Shown here: in pieces, positions 53,001-64,000 of the stretch
Position numbering within the stretch: position 1 is the stretch's first letter
Layout: each line of letters opens with the position of its first letter
NCBI GenBank assembly: GCA_012845835.1
Contig: JABAKD010000001.1
Span: 18,761,590 to 18,825,589 of the forward strand
DNA length: 64,000 nt
Direction of reading: 5' to 3'
Source of the DNA: Undaria pinnatifida
Taxonomy: Eukaryota; Sar; Phaeophyceae; Laminariales; Alariaceae
The notes under the pieces: model-generated
Databases searched by the model: none
What the model saw: the letters and a program-made list of their open reading frames with translations, nothing else
What the model was told of the DNA's origin: nothing
Position numbers and translations under genes: made by a program

Positions 53001-55180
53001 ACATTTTCGCTCGTGCTCGTCGCTCGCCGAGCCACAGCAGCAGTCATCCAGCAACTACCGATCGCACCACGTAGGGAAGCCCGCGGCAGCGAGGCGCAGG
53101 TTGGTCTAACCCAGAGATCCGTGCCAGCGGGCTATAGCGCCGCGCTGGTGTGTGTTTCCCTCGTCGTAGCTGTCTGCGTCTTATCGAAAGTTCGATTTCC
53201 ATATCGCGTGCTGTGACTGCTGCGTAGCTGTTTCGCCTTCAAGACGAGGCAGGGCAGGGGGGCATTGCGTGCTTCAGCGTGATACCCGAACTATAAGCGA
53301 AGAAGCGACGGCGACGGCAGGACGGCGGGCTTGAGCGCCCCAAAGCGCCTGCAACGTGTGGTGCGGTGACCTAGGATAGCGCCCTTCGCTCCACAGTGCG
53401 AGGGTGGGTTCCCTTGCTAAAAGCGAGGTTCATTGTGTTTCAGCTCCCACACAGCAGGTGTTTCCGCTCGCTTGCTTGCTTGTACCAGGTACAGTGGGTA
53501 ACTGTGTATACCCCGATTTAAGAGTTTCCCACCAGTGAAATCTGCTCGTCACTTTTAAAGCCTCATTGCTCATCATCTGTAGCCAAAAATGTATAGGGTT
53601 TTAGCATGCACGCATGCCGCTTTTTGCTCTTTGGGAGAAATGAAATGAGAAAGGGTTGAATTTTGGTCCGACTCCTAAACCGAATACTCTAATATTGCAC
53701 GCTCATAAACTGAGGTACCCGCTGATGCACCGTGTAAACGTAAGAAGAAGATGGCCTGCTATTTTAAGACGATGAAATTGACTTGACAGGTATCTCCCGC
53801 CCCTTTCGGAACCACAGCAGCAGCAGCCTTTCGAGTATCCACACACAAGCATCCTGAGGGGGAAGAAAGCCGCTCGTCGACCACGAACCTATCCCACGGC
53901 CTTCTACCCCCCCCAACGAGTGCTTACATTTCCGTGACCCTCGCCGTGGGACATGGCCCGGCTTCTCGAATTCACGCATAAAAGAACGCGTGGTTCCTCC
54001 GATTCCAAGGACGGCTTTTGACCACGCCGCTTGATTTTTCTCTGCGATAAAGTATGGAAACCCGGGAGTGTGTGTCCGCTGAATCTGTTGCTGCTACTAA
54101 TATGCACCTTGTACAGCTGCTGCTTTTTCCACTGTAGACCCAAGTGTATTCGAGTCCCTTGGCGGATGTGCCGCTGCTGTTTCCCCTACTATAACCAAGT
54201 GTATTCGAGTTTTTTTTTGTACCTCTTTCGTTTTTCCCGCATGAAGTAGTACGTTCGTTTTTTTTTCGGCTTTTTTTTCGGCTCTTTTTTCGTCGTCTAT
54301 CGGCGACATCAACCCCCCGTGGCGTGCTAGGCCAGCCCGAACCCATATTTTCTCTTGCGTACACGAGGGCACGAAAACATTCAGACCACTTGTTGCTGCT
54401 ATGAATAAATACTCTGTTGCTGCTACCACTTTATACTGACTGGTAGAAGCGTTACATTGAGTGCTCGTATACTGCTTGTTTTCGGTGCTCCGGTACTACT
54501 TTTTACTCTGCCGACTCGTCAAGCCAGTCGAGTGTTTTTTTCTTTTTCACGTAATTATTTTCGTCGTCTTGCTGTCCACTGAGAACATCCTCCTTCCCCA
54601 GCCCGGTCTCTCTGGCCACTGCTGCTGTATGTATTATGGGAGTTACTTGTAGTGAGTGGAACGCGGTAATTCCTTCGTTTATAGAATTTCCTGTTGACAC
54701 GGTTGCATTTGAGTACTGCTACTGCTGCGGCTTGCTGCATCTGTAGCAGACGAGCATTTACGAGTACGACTCTCCTGCTGTCGCTGTATCACATGTCGAC
54801 CGGTACCTGGTACGAGGTATTGTTTCTTCGACATGTGATATGTACGTGGTGCATACTTTGAACCATATTTTCGTCCCTCGTACATGGCTTTTCATCCACA
54901 ACATCCCCTCCCTTCGTTTCTCAGGCCAGTACGTTGCAAACGTCGCGAGTTCTTTCGAAGAAATATGTACTCCGGAGTATTTGGTACCACTATTTGCCCT
55001 GCCCTACTGCACCTAAACGTAAGCTGGGCGAATTTCATCTTAAGAAACATATTGACACCGCCCCTTTCCTTGCCTTGCTGTCCCTACACTTTTGCCAGGT
55101 ATACATATTAATAGTAGGCGCTCGAACGTGCTCCGTGCTTTCTGCGATCGCCAGATCATCATCGTCGTCGTCGTCGCTCA
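50041..55180. other. gene-poor intergenic stretch
   Basis: No ORF with convincing protein character, including the 211-codon frame at 50,989-51,624. Short palindromic words (TATTAATA at 50,462, 52,452, 52,491 and 55,106; TACCAGGTA-type at 53,485 and 54,800) are frequent. The promoter and 5' UTR of the next gene should lie near the right end. Confidence 0.45.
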
Positions 55181-58100
55181 ATGCAGAGTTTCGCCTCCGC
55201 TGATGCGGCCGCACCCGCCGCTCAAAGCGACGACACCTGGGACCCATATCACGCCTCGGGCTTTGACCGCGATCCCTGGGACTCAGGGGGCGACCGCAAT
55301 CGTCGGGATGCGGGAGGTGGAGGAGGCGGGAGTGGGGGGGGGGGAGTAGACGCTGCAGCTAATAACGGCCGCGGCCTGTCCACGCGCTATGTTGAGGTGC
55401 GGATCGCTCCGCCCCCGGCCCCAGCAGACGGCGGGTCAGCCGGGGGAGGTGGAGGAGGGGTTTCCGATAGAAGGCGTACTTCTTCGCTTAATGGAGACCC
55501 TTCCTCCCTTTCCAGAAATTCTTCTTTGTCGTCTTCGTCTGCTTCGGGAACGTTGGCGTTGGCGGCTGGGATTGGTACGGACAGCCGAGGACTGCGCTCG
55601 GGCGGCGGGCGCGCAGAGTACCCTTCCGCGCGGTTAGGCAGCCCAGATGGATCTGCGCGGCACCCGCTGGTTGTAGACGATCCCCGACCTGCCGACGACG
55701 CCATCGACGGTGGGGGTGGGGGTGGGGGTGATGCTGGCGCTGGTGGCAGTGGTGGTGGTGGTTTTGGAGGTAATGGTGGCGGTGGCGGTAGGGGCGGCGG
55801 CGCTAGGGGTAACAGTATCGGCGGTGGTGGCACTGGCACCCTCTCCTTCGAGGCTACTCACGGATATCCAAGATCACCACCACCTTCTCCACTCCCACCA
55901 CCAGCAACAGCAGTACGAGAAGAAGGAGCGTTAGGGTCAGGGTCAGCATCAAGCGACTCGACGACAGCGGCGGCAGGCCGGGGGGGGCGAACGGACGGCG
56001 AAATTAACGTTCGCGGTTCTGGTTCGGCGCGGCCATCGTCGGGGTCGCCGCCGCGGCACGCTCAGGACGCCAGATGGGGGAGGGGGGGGGAGGGGGAGGG
56101 GGCGAGGGAGGGGGGGGTTAGACTCGTCCGCACCGCCCCGCCGTTCGGCGTCGGCCGAAGCAGCAGCTGCTTTGTTAGCCCGAGGGGGCGCGGCCGAGTT
56201 TTTAAAAAGAAGTCAGGAGCGAGATAGCGATAGCGGCAACAGCACGAGCGCGAGCGGCAGTCAGGCGAAGGCGGGGAGGGGACCGGTGATCACAGGGGGG
56301 AGGGGGTTCCCGATGGGGAGGGGAGGCAGGATATACCCGGGGCGAGGAAGGTTCAGCGGGCGGTGGGCGAACACGGGGTTCGCGGGGAGAGGTAGCAGGG
56401 TGAATCACGCGGTTAGCCAGCCTGTTGGCCAAGCTGTCAGCCGACCAGTCAGCGAGCCCGTTAGCCAAGGTTTAAGCCGACCAGTTAGCGAGCCCGCTGT
56501 CCAAGATTTTAGCCGACCAGATTTACAGCCCTCTATTCCCCCCGTTAGCTATCCTATTATCGAGCCCGCTAGGCAATCCTATCGCCAACCAGAGTCGCCC
56601 GGAGGCGACGAAGAGCCGGGGAGGTGGTGCTGGCAAAGTCAAGATTCTTCGGCGGACGCGGAGAGGGAGGCGGCGCTCGCGACGGAGGACAACGAGACGG
56701 ACAGCAACTGCAGCGACAGGAGCAGCAGTGTCGACCAGGAGGACGGACAGCTACCGGACGACGAGGAAACCGCTTTCAGCTCTCTCTCGATGGGGGAGCG
56801 GCGAAAACGTAGTAGTCGCGGCGACGACGTTAGTCGAGGTGACTCTCCATCGATGCCTCGCTTTGGTGAAAACGGAAAGAGAAGCCGCGAAGAAACCAGC
56901 TTGTCTCCTCAGTTTGGCCCCTCGAAGTTCGCCGCGCGGCATAACCGGGATGATACCCCCGGCGTTGCCGCAGCTCCCGCTAGAGCTCGGGACCCCCGGG
57001 ATCCCCGGGGTGCCCGCCCTACGCCGGCCGCAGGTTCAGGACGAAAAGGGCGCGACCGCTCCCGGAGTCCGTCGGTGGGGCAGGACCGACGACCGCCGGC
57101 AAGGCCTGTCCCGGCGGGCGACAGTACACAGGCGCCGGCACCGGCGCCTTCGTCCGCTTCGTCCGCTTCGTCGTCTTCCCCGCCTCCGCGAGGCTCGCCG
57201 CCGCTTCGCGGCCTGGTCCCTCCTCCGCAGCATCTGGCCTCTGGTTCGCCCTCGGAGGCGCCTCCGGCGCCTCCTCGGCGGCTGCCCCCGCCGCCGCCGC
57301 CGCCACCACCGCCGCCGCCGCAGCAGCTGCAACAGCTCCAGCAGCCGTTGCAGCAGCAGCAGCAGCAGCCGATGTATCAGCAGTCGATGTATCAGCAACC
57401 GCAGCAGCAGCCGCAGCAGCTGCTGCAGCAGCCGTTGCTACAGCAGCCGCCATCGCTGCAGCTGCAACAGCATCAGATGCCTATGCAGATGCAGCAGCCG
57501 CCGCTGCTGCAGCAGCCGGCCCAGCTGCAGCAGCCGCCCCAGCTGCAGCAGCCGCCCCAGCTGCAGCAGCCTCCCCAGCTGCAGCAGCCTCCCCAGCAGC
57601 AGCAGCCGTCCCAGCTGCAACAGCCGCCCCAGCTGCAGCAGCAGCAGCAGCAGCAACAACAACCCGTACCCTTGCTGGCGCCGACGATTCCTCCTGGCGT
57701 GGTACAAGGGGTGGGATCTGGGGTGGGGGTGGGGGCGGGTTCGCTGAGCACACCTCACACGGGGTCAGCGCCAGTAGCTCTGGCTCCTGCCCCTGCTTCA
57801 TCACCGTCGCCGTCGGCGCAACAATCTTCTTCGCCATCGCCATCACCATCGCCATCATCTCCGTTGTCTGGCGCGTCTCCTGGCCCCGCTGGCGCGTCTG
57901 CTGGTGCAGCTGGCGCTTCTACTGGTCCGGCGCGCGACACGGTGGCGGCTCCGGCGATGGTGGCGCCGGCATCCGCTGCGTCGGCTCCCATGACGGTAAA
58001 ACCGCCGCCTTTTTTATCTGGAACTCCGCCACCGCTCGCGGTACCGCCGTCGGGCGCTGCAGGGGGGCGGGGGGCGTTACCCGGGGGACTCCGGAGTTGC

Positions 58101-58823
58101 TTGAAGCAGCCGTCGCGGTCACCGTCACAGTCGAAAAAGCGCGTCCGTGTTTCAGAGGAACCGCCGTCTTCACAGCCTCCTATCATTTTTTCGTCGGATG
58201 AGGAGGATTCTTCTGCCACCGGAGCGAAGGGTTCCGCCGGTAAGGACATGCGGGGGGAGTGGCCTCACGAGTTCAAGTTTAGGCCTCAGCCTCGGGGGAG
58301 GAAATGCACCATCTGTAGCAAGGACTTCGTGCGCATCTGTACCGCCTGCGGGAAGTGCATGGACTGCTTTCGGGGGGGCAACAGGGACTGCGTGGAGGGG
58401 GCGGAGGGGGCGGCGACGGAGCGGCGGCAATCACCGCCACCGCTGCAGGGGTTGACGCTGTCGGAGGCTGCGAGCGTGAGGGAGTGGCCCGAGTACCCCA
58501 AGACCATGACGAGGTTAGATATGTCGACACGTGCGAGCGGTGTTCGAGGCGGTGCCGTGCTGCCGTCGCAAGGACGAGCGGTGATAGAGAGGGTGTCGCG
58601 TCGGCTGCGACGAGCGCTTGAGGTTTCGGTCTCGGTTTGTTGCTTTTCTCGCGGTGTGCGCGTGCGTGCGTGGCGTTCTGGCGTTCTGGCGTTTCTTACT
58701 TTTTTTTTGTTAGTTTTGTCGTGTCGTGTTTTTTTTACGTGTTGTTTCGTATCTTTCTTTGTGTCGTTTCGCCTCTTGTCTTGGCGTTACGTTTTTCCGT
58801 TTAGTTGTTTGTTATTTTGTTGA
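55181..58823 (+). CDS. Gly/Pro/Gln-rich low-complexity protein with Cys cluster
   Basis: ATG at 55,181 opens MQSFASADAAAPAAQSDDTW and runs in one frame to about 56,100. A poly-G stretch (56,084-56,118) then shifts the good frame by one (EFLKRSQERDSDSGN onward), probably through a homopolymer sequencing error, though a tiny intron is possible. The second frame is open to 58,823. Order: Gly-rich, Arg/Gly region (GRGGRIYPGRGRFSGRW), VSQPVGQAVSRPVSEP repeats, Ser/acid stretch, Pro run, long Gln/Pro block, Ala/Pro/Ser block, then GRKCTICSKDFVRICTACGK plus CMDCF, a likely zinc-binding cluster. After about 58,510 the frame looks like 3' UTR. An alternative frame there offers YVDTCERCSRRCRAA before a stop at 58,621, so the true C-terminus is uncertain. 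RGG-like and prion-like composition suggests RNA binding or condensates (inference). Confidence 0.7.
56400..56575 (+). repeat. SQPV/SRPVSEPV coding repeat
   Basis: About seven degenerate units of (S)QPV..(A)VSRPVSEP in the low-complexity protein; DNA units of ~24-27 bp such as AGCCGACCAGTTAGCGAGCC. Confidence 0.8.
57340..57665 (+). repeat. CAGCAGC / CCGCAGCAG Gln-rich coding repeat
   Basis: Encodes Gln runs and a QLQQPP tandem (CAGCTGCAGCAGCCGCCCC x about 6 at 57,510-57,640). Confidence 0.9.
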
Positions 58824-58829
58824 TGTTTC

Positions 58830-60519
58830 GTGTCTTGACGTGGAGTTTCGTTATTTTTTTCTTGCCAGGTTTTTTGTTTTGTTTTAAACAGCGTTTTTTT
58901 CAGCTGACCACCCGTGAATACAGCACAACATCAGATCCCAATACACCACGGGCAATCCCCCGAGTCTCCTACGAGTATTAATCACGGACATGCTCGAGAT
59001 ATCGAATACGCTATTCGCACGGCACGCGTCTTACTCTGATATTTCATGAGAAGAGGGCATACTATACCTTGTATTTCTGGGGTTTTACTACATATAATCA
59101 AGTAATTTTTTTTTTGAAAAAACACAAGTTTTTTATTTTTGAACTAAAACCACGTCAAATGAAATCTTTGGAATGCTTCCTGGCATTTTTTTTCTATTTA
59201 CTGAACACCAACCCACTACTCGTTTGTACATTACTTGTTTTCTTTTTTTCTTCATTTCAACTTGGTAGCGAGTTTAGTTTCGTTTTCTCTGTTATTGCCT
59301 GGCGTACCTGGCCGAAGGTGTGAGCTCTGTTTTTTTTGTGTGCTGTTGATTTGTATCCATCTTATCGCGTGTCTCGCCAAGAATCAGCCGAAAAAGCTCG
59401 CCGCACACCATATAACTCTTAATAATAAGAATTCAAGCATTGTTGTAAGGGGTAAGGGTGTACTTTTCCCAGGTTTACACATGACCTCGAAATTTCGTAT
59501 TCTTTGCGTCAGTTGGTCCAGTTTTGGTTTATTTGTGTTTTTACGAGCTCGTTTTTTTTTTACACGCCACTATTTATAGTAGCAGCGGTAGTGTGTGCGG
59601 TTTTTACCAACAGTTGATCGCGGTTTTACGCTCTGTGCGGTGTTTTGATACGAGTAGGCATTCACGTGGAATTTTCCAGGAATTTTCGGCTTACTATGCT
59701 TGTCGAAGGTGGTTGATAACTCTTATTTTGGGAATCCAGCAATTATTACGGCTGCTGTGGACGCGAAATTGAAGCACGACATTCGCATGGATAGCACTAA
59801 CGCCTCCATTGTTCAGAGGACGTAGTTGGCTTATATTTTGGAAAGGGCGAGGCCTACCGGGGGATGAAATGCGACCATCCCCTTGCTTTCAGGAAATTGA
59901 AACTCGCAGGGTTTCCCTCTGTGCATATGTACAGTGCCCTTTTTGGAGGAAATGTGTAGTGTACGCGTTGTGTTGTTTTATGTGCAGTCCCCCCCTTTTT
60001 GGAAAAAAAATGTACGGTACACGTTCCGTTGACCCCCGATGGTGGTTCCCTTCCCCCTCCACACACACACTATTGAAGTTCATAAACGCCTCCACCACCC
60101 CACCCCCAGGTCAGAATGATAATCGTGTTTTTTGTCAATATTTCGTGAGGTGAGGTTTTTGTACAAAATTGTAAGTATCGTTTCTTATACTGGTTTTAGT
60201 ATACCCCTTGAAGTGTAGGGCTCGGAAAATGTCGTTTTGGGACGTCGTTTCTTTTTTCGTGTACTCCTTATTTCCCGTCAAAGAAATGGATGACGTACTC
60301 GACTGAAGAATTGACTAAACAATTTTACTTTCCCCCCGCCCCCGCCCCCGCCCCCCTCCTCCGCCCCCCCCCTTTTATTTGTCTTCGCCGTTTTTTTTTT
60401 TGTCCTCTCGGTCCATTCATGGGGACTAAATGTGAACTGAACAAACTTTTGCCTGTGTTCTTGGTTTTGTTAACCTGGTTGCGGCTGCCCGCGCGTTTAA
60501 CGGTAGGAATACTGACGGT
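58830..60519. other. region between two Gln-rich genes
   Basis: T-rich, with no protein-like ORF. It could be 3' UTR plus intergenic DNA, or introns if the two flanking genes are one. Confidence 0.4.
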
Positions 60520-60930
60520 ATGGGCGTGCTCGAGAAGAGAATGGAACGTGCCATTTATGACGCTATCCGCGGAAATGGCACGGAACCCATCGTCGGCCTT
60601 ATTAGAGCCGGGGTGTCGCCGAATTTTAAGCGTCCCGCGGGGGAGACATGCCTCCACGCTGCTGCGTATTGCGGCGCGATGTCCCTGGTCAAGGATCTTT
60701 CTCGACGGAAATCGGATCCTGCGGTCAAGGATTCGCACGGTAATTTACCGGTTGATTTGGCGGCGATGCAGGGGAAGGATGATGTGGTGGCGTTTCTACA
60801 GCCGCTTCATCCTTCCAAGACTCCGTATACGATAGCGGCGCACCAGCGACATCGGCAGCAGTTGAAGAAGCAGAAATTGGAGCAGCAGCAGCAGGAGCAG
60901 CAAGAGGAGAAGCTTCGTCAGGAGCAGCAG

Positions 60931-60991
<61 letters not shown>

Positions 60992-61557
60992 AACAGCAAC
61001 ATCAGCAGCAGCAACAGCAACAGCAGCAGCAGCAGCAGCAACAACAACAGCAACAGCAACAGCAACAGCAAGTCGCGCAGCAGCAGCAGCAGCAGATGGT
61101 CCAGCAGCAACAGGTGCCGCAGCAACAACAGCAGCAGCAGCAGCCGCAGCAACAACAGCAGCAGCAGCAGCCGCAGCAACAGCCGCAGCAGCAGCAGCAG
61201 CAGCAACAACTGCAACACGCGCCCCTTTCTCAAATACAACACCAGGCGCCGACCGGACTTCTGCTACCCCCACCCCCACCCCCGCCCCGCTTCCAGCAGC
61301 ATCACCATCAGCAGCATCAGCACCCGATGCAACTGCAGCACCAGCAGCTGCAGCAACCCCCTCCCCGCTTTGCCCCCTCCCCTCTGCTTATGCCTCAGCA
61401 GCAACAACAGCAGTACCCTGTGCGATATGCGCCGCTGATGCAGCCGCAGCAACAACAGCAGCTGCAGCATCACCCTCAGCACCTACATCTACACCCTCAA
61501 CCTCAACAGCAGCAGCAGCAACCGCAGCAGCAGCAACAGCAGCTGCAGCAGCAATGA
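60520..61557 (+). CDS. ankyrin-repeat protein with polyglutamine tail
   Basis: 345 codons, ATG at 60,520, TGA at 61,555-61,557. Residues ~1-100 hold two to three ankyrin repeats: NGTEPIVGLIRAGVSPNFKR, then GETCLHAAAYCGAMSLVKDL, then HGNLPVDLAAMQGKDDVVAF. A basic Gln-rich helix follows (QRHRQQLKKQKLEQQ), and from residue ~127 Gln runs up to ~18 long, with His/Pro/Met later (HHHQQHQHPMQLQ). The Gln tract mixes CAG and CAA codons, which usually limits expansion. Ankyrin repeats suggest a protein-binding role; the partner is unknown. The frame is open for a few codons upstream after a GTAG, so the first exon could lie further 5'. Confidence 0.8.
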
Positions 61558-61643
61558 CAGTGTAAACTGGGCATCTCCGTTACCCCACCGCCTCCGCTAC
61601 TATAGAAACCCAACGCAAAATAATGCCACTTTATTCCAATATG

Positions 61644-61880
61644 GACGTAAATATAAGGATCGTTGAGTGTCGATATGAACACCCAAATAGTCCTTACATT
61701 TTGGACCAGAGTGGTATCTCGCAGGCCAAGACGCGGGAGAGGGAGAGAACGAGAGAAATCACTCTGGACGGAAATATAAGGATCGTTCGGGTATTCATAT
61801 GAATATGCTAAACGGTCTTCATGGTTCTGTCTGGAATGGTGTCTCGCAGGCCAATAGAGGAGATGGAGAGACAGAGCGTG
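61644..61880. repeat. tandem duplication of ~128 bp
   Basis: Both units read GGA.G.AAATATAAGGATCGTT ... TGGTGTCTCGCAGGCCAA ... GAGAGAGA-like end; second starts near 61,769. Just 3' of the ankyrin gene. Confidence 0.8.
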
Positions 61881-62277
61881 GAAGGCTTTTTTTTTTAACG
61901 ATGATGTGTAGATGGTGTCGATGCTCTCCTAGTCGGTATAGACTCCGCCAGCGTGTTGTTTTGTCCCCGGCTTGGGTGTTATCCGTGGATGCGTGTTTTT
62001 TGCGGCGTGGTTTTGCATCGGCCGGTTTACGATTTAGTTTGTTGCTGGTGCTTTAGAAGGTGAACCTTTTTTTGGTGCTGTTTTTGTAACGTCTTTTTTT
62101 GCTGTAGTACATATGATATGTTATACATAATATTCTGGCGCTTTCACAGTAGTGTGTGTTTTCTGCGCCCGCTGCTCCTGAGCGTAGTTTATTTTGTGTA
62201 TGTTTGTACTGGTATGGTTTGTGGTCGTGTAAGGTGGAAGGATGCAAGGTGATGGAATTACCCCCCCCCCCCCTTAT

Positions 62278-62530
62278 CCATTCCACACAGCCTTTTTCTG
62301 ACAACGAACTGCATCGCTTCTGGTGGTGGTGATGGTGCGTGGTGTCGGTGGTTGGGGGGGGTGAGGCGGTGGCGGTGCTCCACCCTCACCCTACACCCCT
62401 AGCCACCCCACAGCCTTTGTTCTGACAATCAACTGCATCGATTCTGGTGGTGGTGGTGATGGTGCGTGGTGGTGGGAGGAGTGATGGTGGCGGCGGTTGG
62501 TGGGGGGGGGGGGGCAGGTGGTGATGGTGG
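62278..62530. repeat. tandem duplication of ~125 bp, GGTGGT-rich
   Basis: Units start CCACACAGCCTTTTTCTGAC (62,284) and CCCACAGCCTTTGTTCTGAC (62,408); each continues AACTGCATCG.TTCTGGTGG and ends in a G-run. Confidence 0.85.
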
Positions 62531-63202
62531 TGGTCCTGAAGACGGTGAATGAAAGCCTCCGTTCACGCGTGGAGCGTGGATGGGTGGGGGGTGGGTGGGT
62601 GGTGTCAATTGTCAAGTGCCCGGAGGATGATCGAGCCGGCGGCGATGATGGTGTTTATCCATGATTGATTTACTACTTTCTTTGTCGATCTTACTAACGT
62701 TTCGCGTCGTTAGTTTTCCGCTATTTTATCGACATTTGTGAGTATTTTTTTCCTCACTGTTGTTTCATATCGATATTATTGATCGATAGCATTTTCTCCT
62801 GATTTTTCGCTTCTCCTTCTCATTACCGCCACTACATTGCCACAGGATTTGACCAAGGTTGCTGCAGTGCTCAAAACTACCAGTTGTTTTCAGCAGTAGT
62901 ATATTACCATCAGTACGACTATGTTACCACTGTTGTAGTACTGCTGCTACTAACTACTACTGCTGCAGTGCTAAAATCGATATATTGCGTCCACGCGATT
63001 TTTTTTTTTTTCGCATGTGTCTGCGTCTTTACCGCCACTATTGTCTACTGGTAGACTGTGACCAATAACACGGTTGTTGCGGCATACAGTGTTTATCCCC
63101 TTTACAACGACTACTGCAGTCAGCCTCGTTTTGTCGACAAACTACTTGAAATCCAAATGGTCATTTTTGCGTTAACATTATTAATGTGCAATGCGGTTCA
63201 CG

Positions 63203-63395
63203 TCATTCACCTCTGATGGAGATTACTTGAATTAAAACGTCTTTGGCTTTCACTAATGAATGGTCGGTCGTCGCGAATTTTCGTTCTTGAATTACAAACT
63301 TGGTTCTGATCTTACAGAAACCTTCTACCATCGATGCTAATTCAGCTTGAAGCATTGTAGACATCATAGCTGCATGTTGAGGGGGGGAGGGGGGG
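63203..63395 (-). CDS. possible terminal exon, unknown protein
   Basis: On the minus strand, after a poly-C tract and CAACATGCAG, a frame reads MMSTMLQAELASMVEGFCKI, RTKFVIQERKFATTDHSLVK, AKDVLIQVISIRGE, stop at 63,203. It is protein-like and has a plausible acceptor, but no upstream exon can be identified before the window ends. Family unknown. Confidence 0.3.
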
Positions 63396-64000
63396 GGGGG
63401 GGGGCATACTCGTCTGCTTGCCTTAGTCATTTGAGGGGAGGGTCCGTGGGCAAAGGGACAAGGGTAAACAGCTTGTTTTCGAATTTAACCATTCATTCAT
63501 GGCAAAAGTAGACAAATACATAATTTTTTCGGGTAAAAAATGAAGGGTATGGTGGGGGGGGTAAGGGGGGTACCCCCTTCTTCATTGCCGGGTTTCGGGG
63601 GTTCGAGCCACCTCACCACTGACTGACTGTACGTCACTTGCAAACATATTTTATGCGATTTTTCGGGAGCGTAGCTTTCCATTCCATTGCGGATTGATAT
63701 CGCACAATTAAAACAGCACGAAATATTGAAAACACCGCAATGGAACACGGGGGTCACCCGCGCGAGTGACCCCGAGTCCCGACAGAAAAAGCCCCCAAAA
63801 GTGAAAACCCCCAAAAGCGACCCTCCAACCACCCTACCGTAGACTTGGTCTATAGTGAGTTGGGCCCTCGGTGAAAATCATCTCCTCTGAAAGTGCTGCT
63901 GACAGTAGCGGTAGGGGACACCGGAGGTACCGGTACTGGGAGGCTCCCCGCTTCAAGTTGGTTGGCTTCTTCTCGTAGATTGCTTCTTTTTTTTAGTTCA
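63396..64000. other. window end, nothing supported
   Basis: G-run at 63,380-63,404 and a GGTTCGAGCC word at 63,599, but no full tRNA fold. Confidence 0.4.

Noticed and set aside
60725-61279. Poly-Ala and poly-Leu minus-strand ORFs
   Set aside because: Antisense frames of the polyglutamine tract.
55181-61557. Joining the low-complexity gene and the ankyrin/polyQ gene into one
   Set aside because: Both have their own ATG and a stop between them; shared Gln-richness alone is not evidence, so they are kept separate.

Overview
This is nuclear DNA of a eukaryote with small exons and large, repeat-filled introns. The best fit is a stramenopile alga, probably a brown alga. The support is GT-AG introns of roughly 1-8 kb, long CAG/CAA/TAC triplet tracts, a nuclear gene for a mitochondrial ribosomal protein, a flagellate-style RIIa-guanylate kinase, and PIF/Harbinger, hAT and LINE copies. 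The organism call is inference. A 500-base run of N (22,301-22,800) marks a scaffold gap.

Layout. 1-3,664 holds no gene I can support, apart from a (TTG)n tract of about 92 units. 3,668-11,290 is one PIF/Harbinger transposon with 19-bp terminal inverted repeats and TTA target duplications. It carries a decayed DDE transposase on the minus strand, a possible accessory ORF, and two oppositely oriented arrays of a ~146-bp satellite. 12,350-18,955 (+) is a seven-exon gene for mitochondrial ribosomal protein uL4m (about 392 aa). 20.0-24.2 kb has a duplicated minus-strand exon of unknown function and a minus-strand OTU-protease-like fragment next to the gap. 25,605-48,386 (+) is an eight-exon guanylate kinase with an N-terminal RIIa-like domain (about 285 aa spread over 22.8 kb). 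Its introns hold an intact-ended hAT element (26,899-28,678), a Harbinger MITE (35,508-36,296), a G-quadruplex-type purine tract, and a LINE with decayed endonuclease and reverse transcriptase (about 44.7-47.9 kb). 48.4-55.2 kb is repeat-rich and gene-poor. 55,181-58,823 (+) encodes a long Gly/Pro/Gln-rich low-complexity protein with a cysteine cluster. 60,520-61,557 (+) encodes an ankyrin plus polyglutamine protein. 61.6-64 kb has local tandem duplications and one possible minus-strand exon.

Most interesting signal. Exons in this window repeatedly have decayed partial copies of themselves, always including the splice junction, lying in the adjacent introns. uL4m exon 4 has two upstream copies with its acceptor. 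Guanylate-kinase exon 4 has a stop-containing downstream copy, exon 6 has an upstream copy and a short downstream copy, and exon 3 has an upstream copy. Guanylate-kinase exons 2, 3 and 7 abut tandem arrays whose unit is the acceptor (exons 2 and 3) or the exon end plus donor (exon 7). Two unknown minus-strand exons show the same behaviour. I call these exon echoes. They look like a recurrent local duplication process focused on splice junctions rather than dispersed transposition. Other notable signals are an 18-fold excess of the palindrome TATTAATA, a recurrent TACCAGGTA word, and LINE and SINE-like repeats that share a GAGTAC-poly(C) 3' end.
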